In this document: one piece after another, positions 1 through 6,045 of the stretch
How the letters are laid out: every line of letters starts with the position of its first letter
How positions within the stretch are numbered: position 1 is the stretch's first letter
DNA from: a virus
Direction: 5' to 3' (one strand)
DNA length: 45,059 bases
IMG/VR virus record: IMGVR_UViG_3300010150_000036
Coordinates: 1 to 45,059 of that record
Notes under the pieces: model-generated
The model's input: the letters and a program-made list of their open reading frames with translations, nothing else
Told to the model about the DNA's origin: nothing
Databases searched by the model: none
Position numbers and translations under genes: made by a program

Positions 1-61
1 GCCTAGGCAGCGCCCCTCTACCGACTACAATACAAGAGAACACAACACAGGACACAACAGC
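1..61 (+). promoter_or_regulatory. Putative promoter and leader of the first small gene
   Basis: A TACAAT hexamer at 26-31 resembles a bacterial sigma-70 -10 box and lies 30 bases before the ATG at 62. No convincing -35 TTGACA is present at the usual distance. The block (a CGCCCCTC run, then CTACAATACAAGAGAACACAAC) closely resembles the leader before the next gene (284-332), which is the main reason to treat it as a functional unit. A TAG at 4-6 could end a preceding gene, but too little sequence is present to say. AGGA at about 51-54 may serve as a ribosome binding site. Probably an early-type, host-polymerase promoter; this is inference. Confidence 0.4.
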
Positions 62-283
62 ATGAACGGTTGGGCAACTTACGAGACTTGGAACGCTGCT
101 CTTTGGATCGGCAACGACGAGATGATCTACCGCCACGCCAAAGAGAACAAGAATCTAGGGTATCGCAAGTGGGCGAAGCGATTCATCGATGAGTTCGGTG
201 AGTACATCACGGGCGACGGTGTGGCATGGTTGCACGACGACATCGACACCGATGAGATGGATGCGATGCTGGCAGAACTCTAA
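62..283 (+). CDS. Small phage protein with N-terminal W-x-T-x-ETWN motif, function unknown
   Basis: The 73-residue product begins with a pattern (W4, ETWN at 8-11, LW, ND) that I recognise from a family of short proteins common in phages, including cyanophages, to which no function is assigned. The rest is charged, with an acidic C-terminus rich in Asp and Glu and no signal peptide or membrane segment, so it is probably cytoplasmic. It stands alone behind its own TACAAT leader, and the next gene has a similar leader, which suggests a cluster of small, separately expressed host-takeover genes. Base composition is richer in G+C than the structural genes downstream. The family match is from memory of the motif. 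Confidence 0.8.
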   Translation: MNGWATYETWNAALWIGNDEMIYRHAKENKNLGYRKWAKRFIDEFGEYITGDGVAWLHDDIDTDEMDAMLAEL

Positions 284-332
284 GGGGTCGCCCCCTCCAT
301 GCTACAATATACAAGAACACAACCAACAGACC
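284..332 (+). promoter_or_regulatory. Repeat of the TACAAT leader before the second small gene
   Basis: TACAAT at 303-308 is followed by ATACAAGAACACAACC, nearly the same as the leader at 21-48, and is preceded by a CGCCCCCTCC run like the CGCCCCTC upstream of the first gene. The ATG at 333 lies 24 bases downstream. There is no clear -35 box and no Shine-Dalgarno sequence. The conservation of a C-rich block, a TACAAT box and an A/C-rich leader in two successive intergenic spaces suggests a repeated expression cassette. Confidence 0.4.
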
Positions 333-539
333 ATGCCTAACCCAGTCATCATCATTGCCACGCCTCAGAGCAGTGCAACCCAAGAGATCAGACTCTACCC
401 GTTCACCCGTCAATGCATGATCTTTTGGCAGTCGCCCCACTACAGCAACCACACAGTGAGACGCCGCGACATGCTGCGCCTCTTGGTTGATCTGAAGCAG
501 AGCGCAGGAGCATGGGTCAACAGATGTGCCCTCGCCTGA
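333..539 (+). CDS. Hypothetical 68-residue protein
   Basis: I do not recognise this product. The ATG at 333 was chosen because it follows the repeated TACAAT leader. The same frame is open further upstream, to 189, but that part overlaps the preceding gene and reads as its shadow. The product starts with a short hydrophobic strand (PVIIIAT at 4-10), has a central aromatic section and a basic patch (VRRRDMLR, about 42-49), and ends ALA. There are no membrane segments or known motifs. The codon pattern and high G+C match the gene before it. Expression from the leader is more certain than function. Confidence 0.55.
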   Translation: MPNPVIIIATPQSSATQEIRLYPFTRQCMIFWQSPHYSNHTVRRRDMLRLLVDLKQSAGAWVNRCALA

Positions 540-573
540 GGGACAGGGTGGGGGGACTGTATATTGCCCCCCC
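529..573 (+). terminator. Two adjacent inverted repeats at the end of the small-gene block
   Basis: A 5-bp stem with a 4-base loop (CCCTC at 529-533, GAGGG at 538-542) overlaps the stop codon of the preceding gene. A second palindrome follows at once: six G at 550-555 pair with C at 567-572 across an 11-base loop. Together they could end transcription from the small-gene promoters before the late genes. No T-run follows the G/C stem, so this is not a standard intrinsic terminator. The remaining bases to 643 show no gene. Confidence 0.3.
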
Positions 574-643
574 GTTGCCCCTTAGCGGCGGCCCTAGCGA
601 AAAACGCATAAGTCCCTAACCTACAAAAGTATCCAGACGAGCA

Positions 644-650
644 CTAAATA
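644..650 (+). promoter_or_regulatory. Candidate T4-like late promoter box (CTAAATA)
   Basis: CTAAATA is the variant of the T4 late -10 box (TATAAATA) reported for cyanophages, and the same word precedes the genes at 18855 and 32932 in this window. Late transcription would start about seven bases downstream, near 657, which is too close for translation from the TTG/ATG at 654-660. That favours the in-frame ATG at 708. It marks the change from the G+C-rich small genes to the AT-rich structural genes. Confidence 0.5.
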
Positions 651-707
651 TTTTTGAAAATGGTTTTTTTGAAACCTCCAAACCCAAAAAATTTTCCCAG
701 CAAAAAA

Positions 708-974
708 ATGGACAAAAAAGTTGATGTAGAATTTTTCAAAAACGCCTTAAATAACTTCGACGCATTCTGTGATGGATTTGAACGAGCAGCATCAGAGAGT
801 TTCCTCTCAAGAGACGCCCCAACCACCCTTGACGAGTACACCTCCAAGTATCGAAGAGTTACTCCTGAGGTTGTCCGAGAAGTTACTGAGCCTGGAGCAG
901 AGGATCTCGGCACTGGAACGCCCGACGCTAATGTACAAGCGCCCTGGATCGAGCAATCACGAGAAGATATCTGA
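708..974 (+). CDS. Hypothetical 88-residue protein overlapping the next frame
   Basis: This unrecognised product starts with a Lys/Asp-rich helix-like section (MDKKVDVEFFKNALNNFDAF) and becomes polar. I chose the ATG at 708 over the in-frame ATG at 660 and TTG at 654 because those sit almost on the late promoter box at 644-650 and encode a low-complexity Pro/Lys/Phe stretch. The frame overlaps the gene at 772-1047 by 203 bases in the +1 register. Its codons (GAC, ACC, TCC, AAG, GTT) look like those of neighbouring genes, so it may be genuinely translated. It could instead be a shadow of the second frame, or the two could be remains of one frameshifted gene. Confidence 0.45.
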   Translation: MDKKVDVEFFKNALNNFDAFCDGFERAASESFLSRDAPTTLDEYTSKYRRVTPEVVREVTEPGAEDLGTGTPDANVQAPWIEQSREDI

Positions 975-1047
975 GAGTTTAGATTTTCTTCATAATAATG
1001 TAGAAGGTATTAAGAAAGATTTACTAGTCATTGCAAGAACGGTATGA
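772..1047 (+). CDS. Small protein with predicted coiled coil, function unknown
   Basis: The 91-residue product has a Pro/Thr/Gln-rich N-terminus and then a leucine-heptad section at about 26-50 (IEELLLRLSEKLLSLEQRIS) that should form a coiled coil. A second helix-like section lies at about 65-88. GTG at 769 is an alternative start one codon upstream. The stop codon overlaps the next start as ATGA (1044-1047), which is typical of translational coupling and supports this frame. It overlaps the 708-974 frame for most of its length. Its place before a probable virion protein and the PAAR gene suggests a small tail-assembly or structural factor, but that is only context. Confidence 0.65.
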   Translation: MDLNEQHQRVSSQETPQPPLTSTPPSIEELLLRLSEKLLSLEQRISALERPTLMYKRPGSSNHEKISESLDFLHNNVEGIKKDLLVIARTV

Positions 1048-1934
1048 CATGTGTACGACCAACGATAACACCATCAGCACAGGTTTTAGTAACAGGTCCG
1101 ACGACATTTGAGTTACTCCCTAGTCCTGGGGTATTGCTGTACACAACACCTCCCAAGGTAAGGGAGGACAATCATCCATTAGTATATGAGACAATAAATG
1201 ATTTACTAACAATTGAGTGTGTTGCAACAGGGATTGCCCCACCAATACCACCAGGTGTACCCCATGTCATTTTGTCGATGACAATGAGTCCTGGGTTAGC
1301 AATTGGAAGTGGTCCTGGATGCACTATCATAACAAGCAATGGTGCTACAGATATACCTGAGATGCAACTCCCAGTATTTTCAGAACCGAATATAGTGTAT
1401 GGTACTGCATCATTTGGAAGTGGAGTACCTACTGCGGTATTACCGAAAGCACTGAGTGGATTTTACTCCGAGAAGTATTTTCATGATCAGGAGTATATTT
1501 TTGCGACTTATTATGGGACGCAAGCGCCGAATCGAGTGGATAAGTATACTTTAGTGGATCTTATTAATGGTAACAAGACTTTAACAAGAGAACAGTTTAA
1601 CCTGCTTCCAGAACAGGGTAGAATCGTTGCAGACATGTTTCCTGGTGCTGGCAGACCTGTACAGTTCTTAGGACTGTCTGTGGACGATTCTGAAGGGGTT
1701 GTGACGAGTGGTACAGAATACCTTGATAGTATAACGAATGAAGTAAGTGCATGGATCAAGTTTAAACCGAGTGAGATCTCGGTAATTCGTTATTATCTTA
1801 CATTAACTGTAACGACAAATTGTCCACCATTTGTGCATGTGTTTACTGGACATATCGATATTAATAACAACTGGGATCCTGCACAGCAAAGATTAGGGTA
1901 TTATCTAAATAAGGGTGTAGGCATCTTACCGTAA
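1044..1934 (+). CDS. Probable virion structural protein, family not recognised
   Basis: The 296-residue product is rich in Pro, Gly, Thr and Val with alternating hydrophobic residues, as in beta-structured tail proteins. It has no signal peptide or membrane helix. The C-terminal 70 residues (ITNEVSAWIKFKPSEI, then YYLTLTVTTNCPPF) read as a beta-sandwich. It starts in an ATGA overlap with the preceding gene and ends in a TAATG overlap with the PAAR gene, so the three are probably translated together. Adjacency to PAAR suggests a role at the central hub or spike, but I see no lysozyme motif or OB-fold signature that would make it gp5. Function unassigned. Confidence 0.75.
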   Translation: MTCVRPTITPSAQVLVTGPTTFELLPSPGVLLYTTPPKVREDNHPLVYETINDLLTIECVATGIAPPIPPGVPHVILSMTMSPGLAIGSGPGCTIITSNGATDIPEMQLPVFSEPNIVYGTASFGSGVPTAVLPKALSGFYSEKYFHDQEYIFATYYGTQAPNRVDKYTLVDLINGNKTLTREQFNLLPEQGRIVADMFPGAGRPVQFLGLSVDDSEGVVTSGTEYLDSITNEVSAWIKFKPSEISVIRYYLTLTVTTNCPPFVHVFTGHIDINNNWDPAQQRLGYYLNKGVGILP

Positions 1935-2245
1935 TGGCAGTACTAAAAGGCATGTCTCGTATTGGGGACATCACAACTGGACATGGTTGTTATCCTCCCA
2001 CGGTAGGAGTTGTACCTACTAATCCAACAGTGTATGTGAACGGAATTCCCGCACATAAACAAGGTGATCTAATGTTACCACATGATTGTAACGGAACTCC
2101 ACACTCTGATGTTGCGGCAATTGGGTCACTTACTGTTAAAATAAACGGAGTATCCGCAATGAGAATTGGTGATACTTTAACTCCAGGTGGAAAATTTGCT
2201 GAAGGTTCACATAATGTGTTCATAGGCGACAATCCTGTGGTATAA
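1934..2245 (+). CDS. PAAR-motif spike-tip protein
   Basis: The 103-residue product has the layout of PAAR proteins: a Gly-rich start with RIGD (9-12), a central VNGIPAHKQGD strand pair (35-45), and a C-terminal repeat of the same pattern (INGVSAMRIGD, 70-80). PAAR proteins form a small zinc-stabilised cone that caps the trimeric spike of contractile tails and sharpens it for membrane puncture; in T4 this is gp5.4. Candidate metal ligands are H17, H41, H50, C52 and H93. Length is typical of single-domain PAAR proteins. It lies just upstream of the wedge genes, as T4 gene 5.4 lies before gene 6. Confidence 0.93.
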   Translation: MAVLKGMSRIGDITTGHGCYPPTVGVVPTNPTVYVNGIPAHKQGDLMLPHDCNGTPHSDVAAIGSLTVKINGVSAMRIGDTLTPGGKFAEGSHNVFIGDNPVV

Positions 2246-2246
2246 T
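2241..2246 (+). promoter_or_regulatory. TATAAT box before the 49-residue basic gene
   Basis: A perfect TATAAT overlaps the stop codon of the PAAR gene and lies 23 bases before the ATG at 2270. It could serve the host polymerase as a -10 box. The next bases (ATAAAAG) also resemble a degenerate late box. No good -35 is visible, and AT-rich sequence gives such matches by chance. Confidence 0.25.
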
Positions 2247-2269
2247 ATAAAAGTCAAATCGTTTTAATT

Positions 2270-2419
2270 ATGGCAAGAAGTAAAGTTGGTCTCAGTGGCG
2301 TACAGTTTGTTGAAAGCAAACCCAAGAGAACAAGGCAAGGATCAGGGCAACACACTAAGTATGCAGCAACATCTCGTAATGGCGCTAAGAAGCGTTACAG
2401 GGGACAAGGTAGAGGATGA
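2270..2419 (+). CDS. Very basic 49-residue protein
   Basis: The product, beginning MARSKVGLSG and ending RYRGQGRG, has 13 Lys/Arg and only one acidic residue, with no hydrophobic segment. I recall similar short basic proteins in T4-like cyanophages at this place, without a function. The stop codon overlaps the next start as ATGA (2416-2419), so the gene is probably coupled to the 221-residue gene. The charge suggests binding to nucleic acid or to an acidic protein surface; this is inference. The frame is supported by the clean coupling and by the absence of another reading across 2270-2415. Confidence 0.75.
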   Translation: MARSKVGLSGVQFVESKPKRTRQGSGQHTKYAATSRNGAKKRYRGQGRG

Positions 2420-3081
2420 ATTTAATTTGCAATCTTCCTGCAGAGAAAGTTTGGGTTCGTAGGGAATACTTACGAGATCACCAAGACGGACATGGGGAGT
2501 TTGTAGAAGGCGTCTGGGTTGCTGCTAAAAGCATACCTGGGCGTGCTTTTTACTTTGAGACATACTTGCCCACATATGGAGCAATGTACGACAAACTCCC
2601 CATTAGTGCGTTTGTACGATCCCCCGAAACCCCAGTCATAGACATGAGTTTGGAGAATCTACAATTCTGGAATTGCATGGATTATGGTGTCATGGCAATC
2701 AACAAAGGATTTGTCTCATCTATGGACTGTGAGGTCTTCACTAGAGATCATGGTCTCATGAAGGGACAATACTTGTTTACACTTGATAACTACCATGCAA
2801 ATCCAGATGTAATAGACAACAATGTAAGTGAAGTGCCACAAGAGCACAAATCACATAATTGTATCGCATTGAACAATGGTCAGTATGCATTGTATCCTAA
2901 TAACAGGATGCGTCTGTATGACCTCTCTATCACCCCTGAAGAACCCAAGTTCCCCGACTTTAAAGTATCTACCATAGAATACCAAGTAGAGTCAGGAACG
3001 GACTGGGGACGCCTAGGAGACACTGACGATTATTTTTGGCGAACTCGCAATGAAAAAGAAAACATTGATAACAGTAATTGA
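2416..3081 (+). CDS. Conserved marine-phage protein of unknown function
   Basis: This 221-residue product has the composition of a soluble globular protein: several Trp and Tyr (KVWVRREYL at 11-19, LQFWNCMDYG at about 82-91), a YLFTLDNYHA section and a C-terminal WGRLGDTDDYFW motif. I recall proteins with the same motifs as conserved hypotheticals in cyanophages and other marine phages, but no activity is known to me. It is coupled to the 49-residue gene upstream (ATGA), and its 3' end overlaps the oxygenase gene by 32 bases. That tight packing suggests one transcript. Compared with the fibre genes it lacks Gly/Thr-rich repeats, so it is unlikely to be a fibre. Confidence 0.8.
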   Translation: MNLICNLPAEKVWVRREYLRDHQDGHGEFVEGVWVAAKSIPGRAFYFETYLPTYGAMYDKLPISAFVRSPETPVIDMSLENLQFWNCMDYGVMAINKGFVSSMDCEVFTRDHGLMKGQYLFTLDNYHANPDVIDNNVSEVPQEHKSHNCIALNNGQYALYPNNRMRLYDLSITPEEPKFPDFKVSTIEYQVESGTDWGRLGDTDDYFWRTRNEKENIDNSN

Positions 3082-3595
3082 TGATTGCATCGCTGCAGGA
3101 TATCAAAACTTTATCGAAACAACCTTAGAGAACCCAGAGTTCCCTTGGTATTACAATTCTCAAATTTCAGTTCCTGGATCAAGTGATCCTAACACTGGAT
3201 TTTCTCATACAGCATTCAGGAACTATGAGAATGATAAAGCACAAAGTCGATACTTTGAAATTTTACTTCCTATATTGTTTCAAGGTATCGATCGATATAA
3301 GAAAGGACATGAGATAAAGGATGTATATCGTATTCGTCCTGCTATGTTTGTCAAGAACCAAAATGATGGCAATCATGTAGCACATATTGATCAACACTAC
3401 AAACATCATGTAATGTTGTATTATGTCAAGGATAGTGATGGTCCCACGCTATTCTTTGAGGATGATAAAGTTATTAAACAGATTCATCCAAAGAAGGGTA
3501 GGTGTGTTATATTTCCAGGAGAAATTTATCATGCATCATCATGTCCAAGACAAAATAATAATAGAGTTGTAATCAACTACAATTTTTTATTATAA
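3050..3595 (+). CDS. 2-oxoglutarate/Fe(II)-dependent oxygenase
   Basis: The 181-residue product shows the facial triad of this superfamily: H112-x-D114 (HVAHIDQHYK) and a distal His at 161 (GEIYHASS), followed by R172, placed to bind the 2-oxoglutarate carboxylate. The spacing and the double-stranded beta-helix-like strands (VMLYYV, TLFFE, RCVIFPG) fit a prolyl-hydroxylase-like fold. Such enzymes hydroxylate protein side chains, nucleic acids or small molecules; the substrate cannot be read here. They are frequent in cyanophage genomes, often inside the structural cluster, which suggests modification of a virion protein, but that is unproven. The start at 3050 overlaps the previous gene by 32 bases; a TTG near 3065 is an alternative. 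Confidence 0.9.
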   Translation: MKKKTLITVIDDCIAAGYQNFIETTLENPEFPWYYNSQISVPGSSDPNTGFSHTAFRNYENDKAQSRYFEILLPILFQGIDRYKKGHEIKDVYRIRPAMFVKNQNDGNHVAHIDQHYKHHVMLYYVKDSDGPTLFFEDDKVIKQIHPKKGRCVIFPGEIYHASSCPRQNNNRVVINYNFLL

Positions 3596-3638
3596 TTAGT
3601 ATTGAGTATCAAAATCATTTTTCACCATAGGATAGACA

Positions 3639-3812
3639 ATGGGCAACTCACAAACAGACAAAAGTCAAGACTTTATTAATTCTGGAATGACTCTTATCAC
3701 CGAAGTCGATAGTGATAAGTATCTTCGTAAATCAGGAAAGCGTAAAGAAGTAAAGGAAGGTGAACTCTTCGATAACGAACAAGAATGGGCGGATGGATTC
3801 TGTGGTAAGTGA
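3639..3812 (+). CDS. Small acidic/basic mixed protein, function unknown
   Basis: The frame encodes 57 residues starting MGNSQTDKSQ, with a charged centre (KYLRKSGKRKEVKEGE) and a Trp near the C-terminus (EQEWADGFCGK). The ATG at 3639 is the only reasonable start. A weak AGGATAG lies just upstream. I recall short proteins of this type directly before gene 25 in T4-like cyanophages, with no function. Its stop codon overlaps the late promoter box that serves gp25. No membrane segment or known motif is visible. The open frame and codon pattern support it, though it is short. Confidence 0.65.
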   Translation: MGNSQTDKSQDFINSGMTLITEVDSDKYLRKSGKRKEVKEGELFDNEQEWADGFCGK

Positions 3813-3818
3813 TAAATA
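3812..3818 (+). promoter_or_regulatory. Late promoter box (ATAAATA) before gp25
   Basis: ATAAATA, preceded by G rather than the T of the full T4 late consensus, overlaps the stop codon of the 57-residue gene. It lies 26 bases before the gp25 start at 3845. Late promoters in T4-like phages need only this -10 type element with the phage late sigma factor and sliding clamp. It would drive gp25, gp6 and the giant gene as one unit. Confidence 0.55.
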
Positions 3819-3838
3819 GAACTAGCTAAGTCTAGTTC
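3819..3838 (+). repeat. Perfect 7-bp palindrome in the gp25 leader
   Basis: GAACTAG at 3819-3825 pairs with CTAGTTC at 3832-3838 around a 6-base loop (CTAAGT). It begins directly after the late box and ends six bases before the gp25 ATG. Transcripts starting about seven bases after the box would begin inside the left arm, so only read-through RNA from upstream could form the full hairpin. Confidence 0.6.
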
Positions 3839-3844
3839 TGTGCC

Positions 3845-4237
3845 ATGCCTACTGTTCAGACATTCAAAGATTTGAGTGTCACTTTTAAGAAGCACCCTGT
3901 CAACGATGACCTAATTGTTGTCAGGGATAAGGCAGCTATTGCACAATCAATGAAGAATCTCTTGTTAACACAAAGAGGTGAAAGACCATTTCAACCTGAA
4001 CTTGGATGTGATATTGCATCAATCTTGTTTGAACCATTAGATTATGGTTCGGGAGTAGTTTTAAAGAGCGAAATTAAAAATGTTATCGTAAACTACGAAC
4101 CAAGAGTTGTAATCAATAAACTATTTTGTTTTCCTAATGAAGCTTTAAATGGTTACGAAGTTGAACTCTCTTATAGTATTATCGGCAGAGAAGATAGGCC
4201 AGTTACTGTTGAATTTTTCCTAGAGAGAACACGATAA
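3845..4237 (+). CDS. 25: Baseplate wedge subunit gp25
   Basis: The 130-residue product is close to the 132 residues of T4 gp25 and carries the family's core Glu-Pro-Arg motif at 85-87 (NYEPRV). Other family features are the N-terminal KKHPVNDDLIVVRDKAAIAQ section, LLLTQRGERPFQPELGCDI around 39-57, and the C-terminal beta strands. gp25 (TssE-like in type VI secretion) sits at the core of the wedge, contacts gp6 and gp53, and helps start sheath assembly. The gene follows a late promoter box and palindrome, and its stop codon directly abuts the gp6 start. I see nothing missing. Confidence 0.97.
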   Translation: MPTVQTFKDLSVTFKKHPVNDDLIVVRDKAAIAQSMKNLLLTQRGERPFQPELGCDIASILFEPLDYGSGVVLKSEIKNVIVNYEPRVVINKLFCFPNEALNGYEVELSYSIIGREDRPVTVEFFLERTR

Positions 4238-6040
4238 ATGCCATACGCACAGGTAGCTAATCTAGACTTTGAGGATATTAAGTCAAGTATCAAAGAATAT
4301 CTGAGATCAACCTCAGACTTCACTGATTATGACTTTGAAGGATCTGCTTTTGCAACCCTCATCGATGTATTGGCATATAATACTTACTATACCGCATTCA
4401 ATACCAACATGGTAGCGAATGAATTGTTTCTGGGCTCTGCAACATTAAGAGATAATGTTGTTTCAATTGCAAAGCAATTGGGGTATAGACCCAAATCAAT
4501 TACTGCACCTACAGCATATGTGTCGTTTACTGTTACTTACAATACGACCACATTAGACACCGAATTAATTCTAAAATCTGGTACAGGATTTATTACATCA
4601 TATGACAACAATCTCTATCAGTATGTTGCTGTCAAAGATGTCAAAGCACAAGTTATAAACAATTCAGCAACCTTTACTAATGTACCTGTCTTAGAAGGCA
4701 GTTATATTACAAACACTAGTGTAGTCAATACAGCGATTAAGAATCAGCGTTATGTTATTGACAATCCAGGTGTTGACACAAATACTATTACAGTAAAAGT
4801 ATATCAAGATGTTAACTCTACTGTCTTTGACGAGTTTCTTCTGATTGACAATATTTTAAACGCATCACCTACATCAAAGATCTATCACCTAGAAGAGGTT
4901 GAAGACGAGAGATATGAATTAGTCTTTGGTGATGGTGTTATTGGTAGAGCACTACAGAACGGTGAAAAGGTAGAAATTAGTTATCTAATTACTAATGGTC
5001 CTACTTCTAATGGTGTTAAATCATTCTCTTTCAATGGTAGGGTAGAAAATCCAAATGGTGTTTCCCCTTCATCTCCTGTAATCAGTATTGATACTTCTGC
5101 AACTGTTGCATCTGCTGGTGGTGAGAATATTGAGAATCTAGATAAGATTAAGTATACTGCTCCTAGAGCATATGCTGCACAAAATAGAGCAGTTACATCT
5201 AATGACTATGATGCTCTAATTCGTAACATCTATCCTGCAGTAAGTGATATCATTATTTTTGGTGGTGAAGATCAAGTACCACCTCAGTATGGTCGTGTCT
5301 TCATTGCAATTAAACCAGAAGATGCTGCATACTTAACAAGTATTACTAAGCAAGAAATTAAGAAAGAACTTAAGAAGTATAGCGTTGCTTCTATTGTTCC
5401 TGAGCTAGTTGATCCTTCTATCTTATATGTTGAGTTAACTAGTAAGATTTTTTACAACCGTAGTAAGACTAGCAATAAACCCGCACAAATTCAGTCTGAA
5501 GTTATTGGTGCAATTCAATCGTACATTGATACATCAAACACTGAAAAATTCAATGGTAAGTTTAGATATAGTAAATCTGTTGCTGTTATTGATAATACAG
5601 ATATTGCCATCAATTCAAACTTAACTTCTGTTACGATGAGAAAAGATTTCATTCCTCTCATCAACAGTACAACATTTTATGAGATTTGTTACCAAAATCA
5701 ATTTTTGGATGATGACGATCCCGTAGTTTCATCTTCGGGTTTTGTTGTTACTGAATATCCCAATTATACCGTCTATTTGGAAGACAAGTTAGGCAAAATC
5801 GTCCTATATAGGATAGACTCTGCTACTGGTCAAAAAGTAGTCTTGAACGACTTTGTGGGCACAGTAGATTATGAAAAAGGTGAAATTAAAATGAATGATC
5901 TAACGATCATTAAAGGGTCTTTTGTTGACAACAGAATTCAATTAAGAGTTCTACCTAAACAGAATGATATTATTGCTTCAAGAGAAGTGTATCTTGATGT
6001 TGATATTGCAAATAGTAGTTTTATTGCTTACGCAGAGTAA
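4238..6040 (+). CDS. 6: Baseplate wedge subunit gp6 (J-like)
   Basis: The 600-residue product matches the gp6/baseplate J-like pattern. An N-terminal NLDFEDIKSSIKEYLRS helix is followed by LIDVLAYNTYYTAFNTNMVA and LRDNVVSIAKQLGYRP, a signature of the family. A beta-rich middle contains FGDGVIGRAL, and a later part has TAPRAYAAQNRAVTSNDYDA. T4 gp6 is 660 residues. gp6 forms the inner ring that joins wedges around the hub and contracts during infection. The ATG directly follows the gp25 stop, and the gene ends five bases before the giant gene, so the three are certainly one translation unit. Confidence 0.96.
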   Translation: MPYAQVANLDFEDIKSSIKEYLRSTSDFTDYDFEGSAFATLIDVLAYNTYYTAFNTNMVANELFLGSATLRDNVVSIAKQLGYRPKSITAPTAYVSFTVTYNTTTLDTELILKSGTGFITSYDNNLYQYVAVKDVKAQVINNSATFTNVPVLEGSYITNTSVVNTAIKNQRYVIDNPGVDTNTITVKVYQDVNSTVFDEFLLIDNILNASPTSKIYHLEEVEDERYELVFGDGVIGRALQNGEKVEISYLITNGPTSNGVKSFSFNGRVENPNGVSPSSPVISIDTSATVASAGGENIENLDKIKYTAPRAYAAQNRAVTSNDYDALIRNIYPAVSDIIIFGGEDQVPPQYGRVFIAIKPEDAAYLTSITKQEIKKELKKYSVASIVPELVDPSILYVELTSKIFYNRSKTSNKPAQIQSEVIGAIQSYIDTSNTEKFNGKFRYSKSVAVIDNTDIAINSNLTSVTMRKDFIPLINSTTFYEICYQNQFLDDDDPVVSSSGFVVTEYPNYTVYLEDKLGKIVLYRIDSATGQKVVLNDFVGTVDYEKGEIKMNDLTIIKGSFVDNRIQLRVLPKQNDIIASREVYLDVDIANSSFIAYAE

Positions 6041-6045
6041 TATAG

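Noticed and set aside
189-332. N-terminal extension of the 333-539 gene back to 189
   Set aside because: It overlaps the 62-283 gene, is full of Cys, Trp and Thr as expected of a shadow, and the repeated TACAAT leader points to the ATG at 333.
654-707. TTG/ATG starts at 654 and 660 for the 88-residue protein
   Set aside because: They lie almost on the late promoter box at 644-650, leaving no leader, and encode low-complexity sequence.
540-707. Possible tRNA or other structured RNA
   Set aside because: Only short palindromes are present; no cloverleaf, anticodon arm or CCA-like end can be drawn.
1044-1934. Assigning the 296-residue protein as gp5 hub
   Set aside because: It lies next to PAAR, but I see no lysozyme catalytic pattern and no spike beta-helix repeats.
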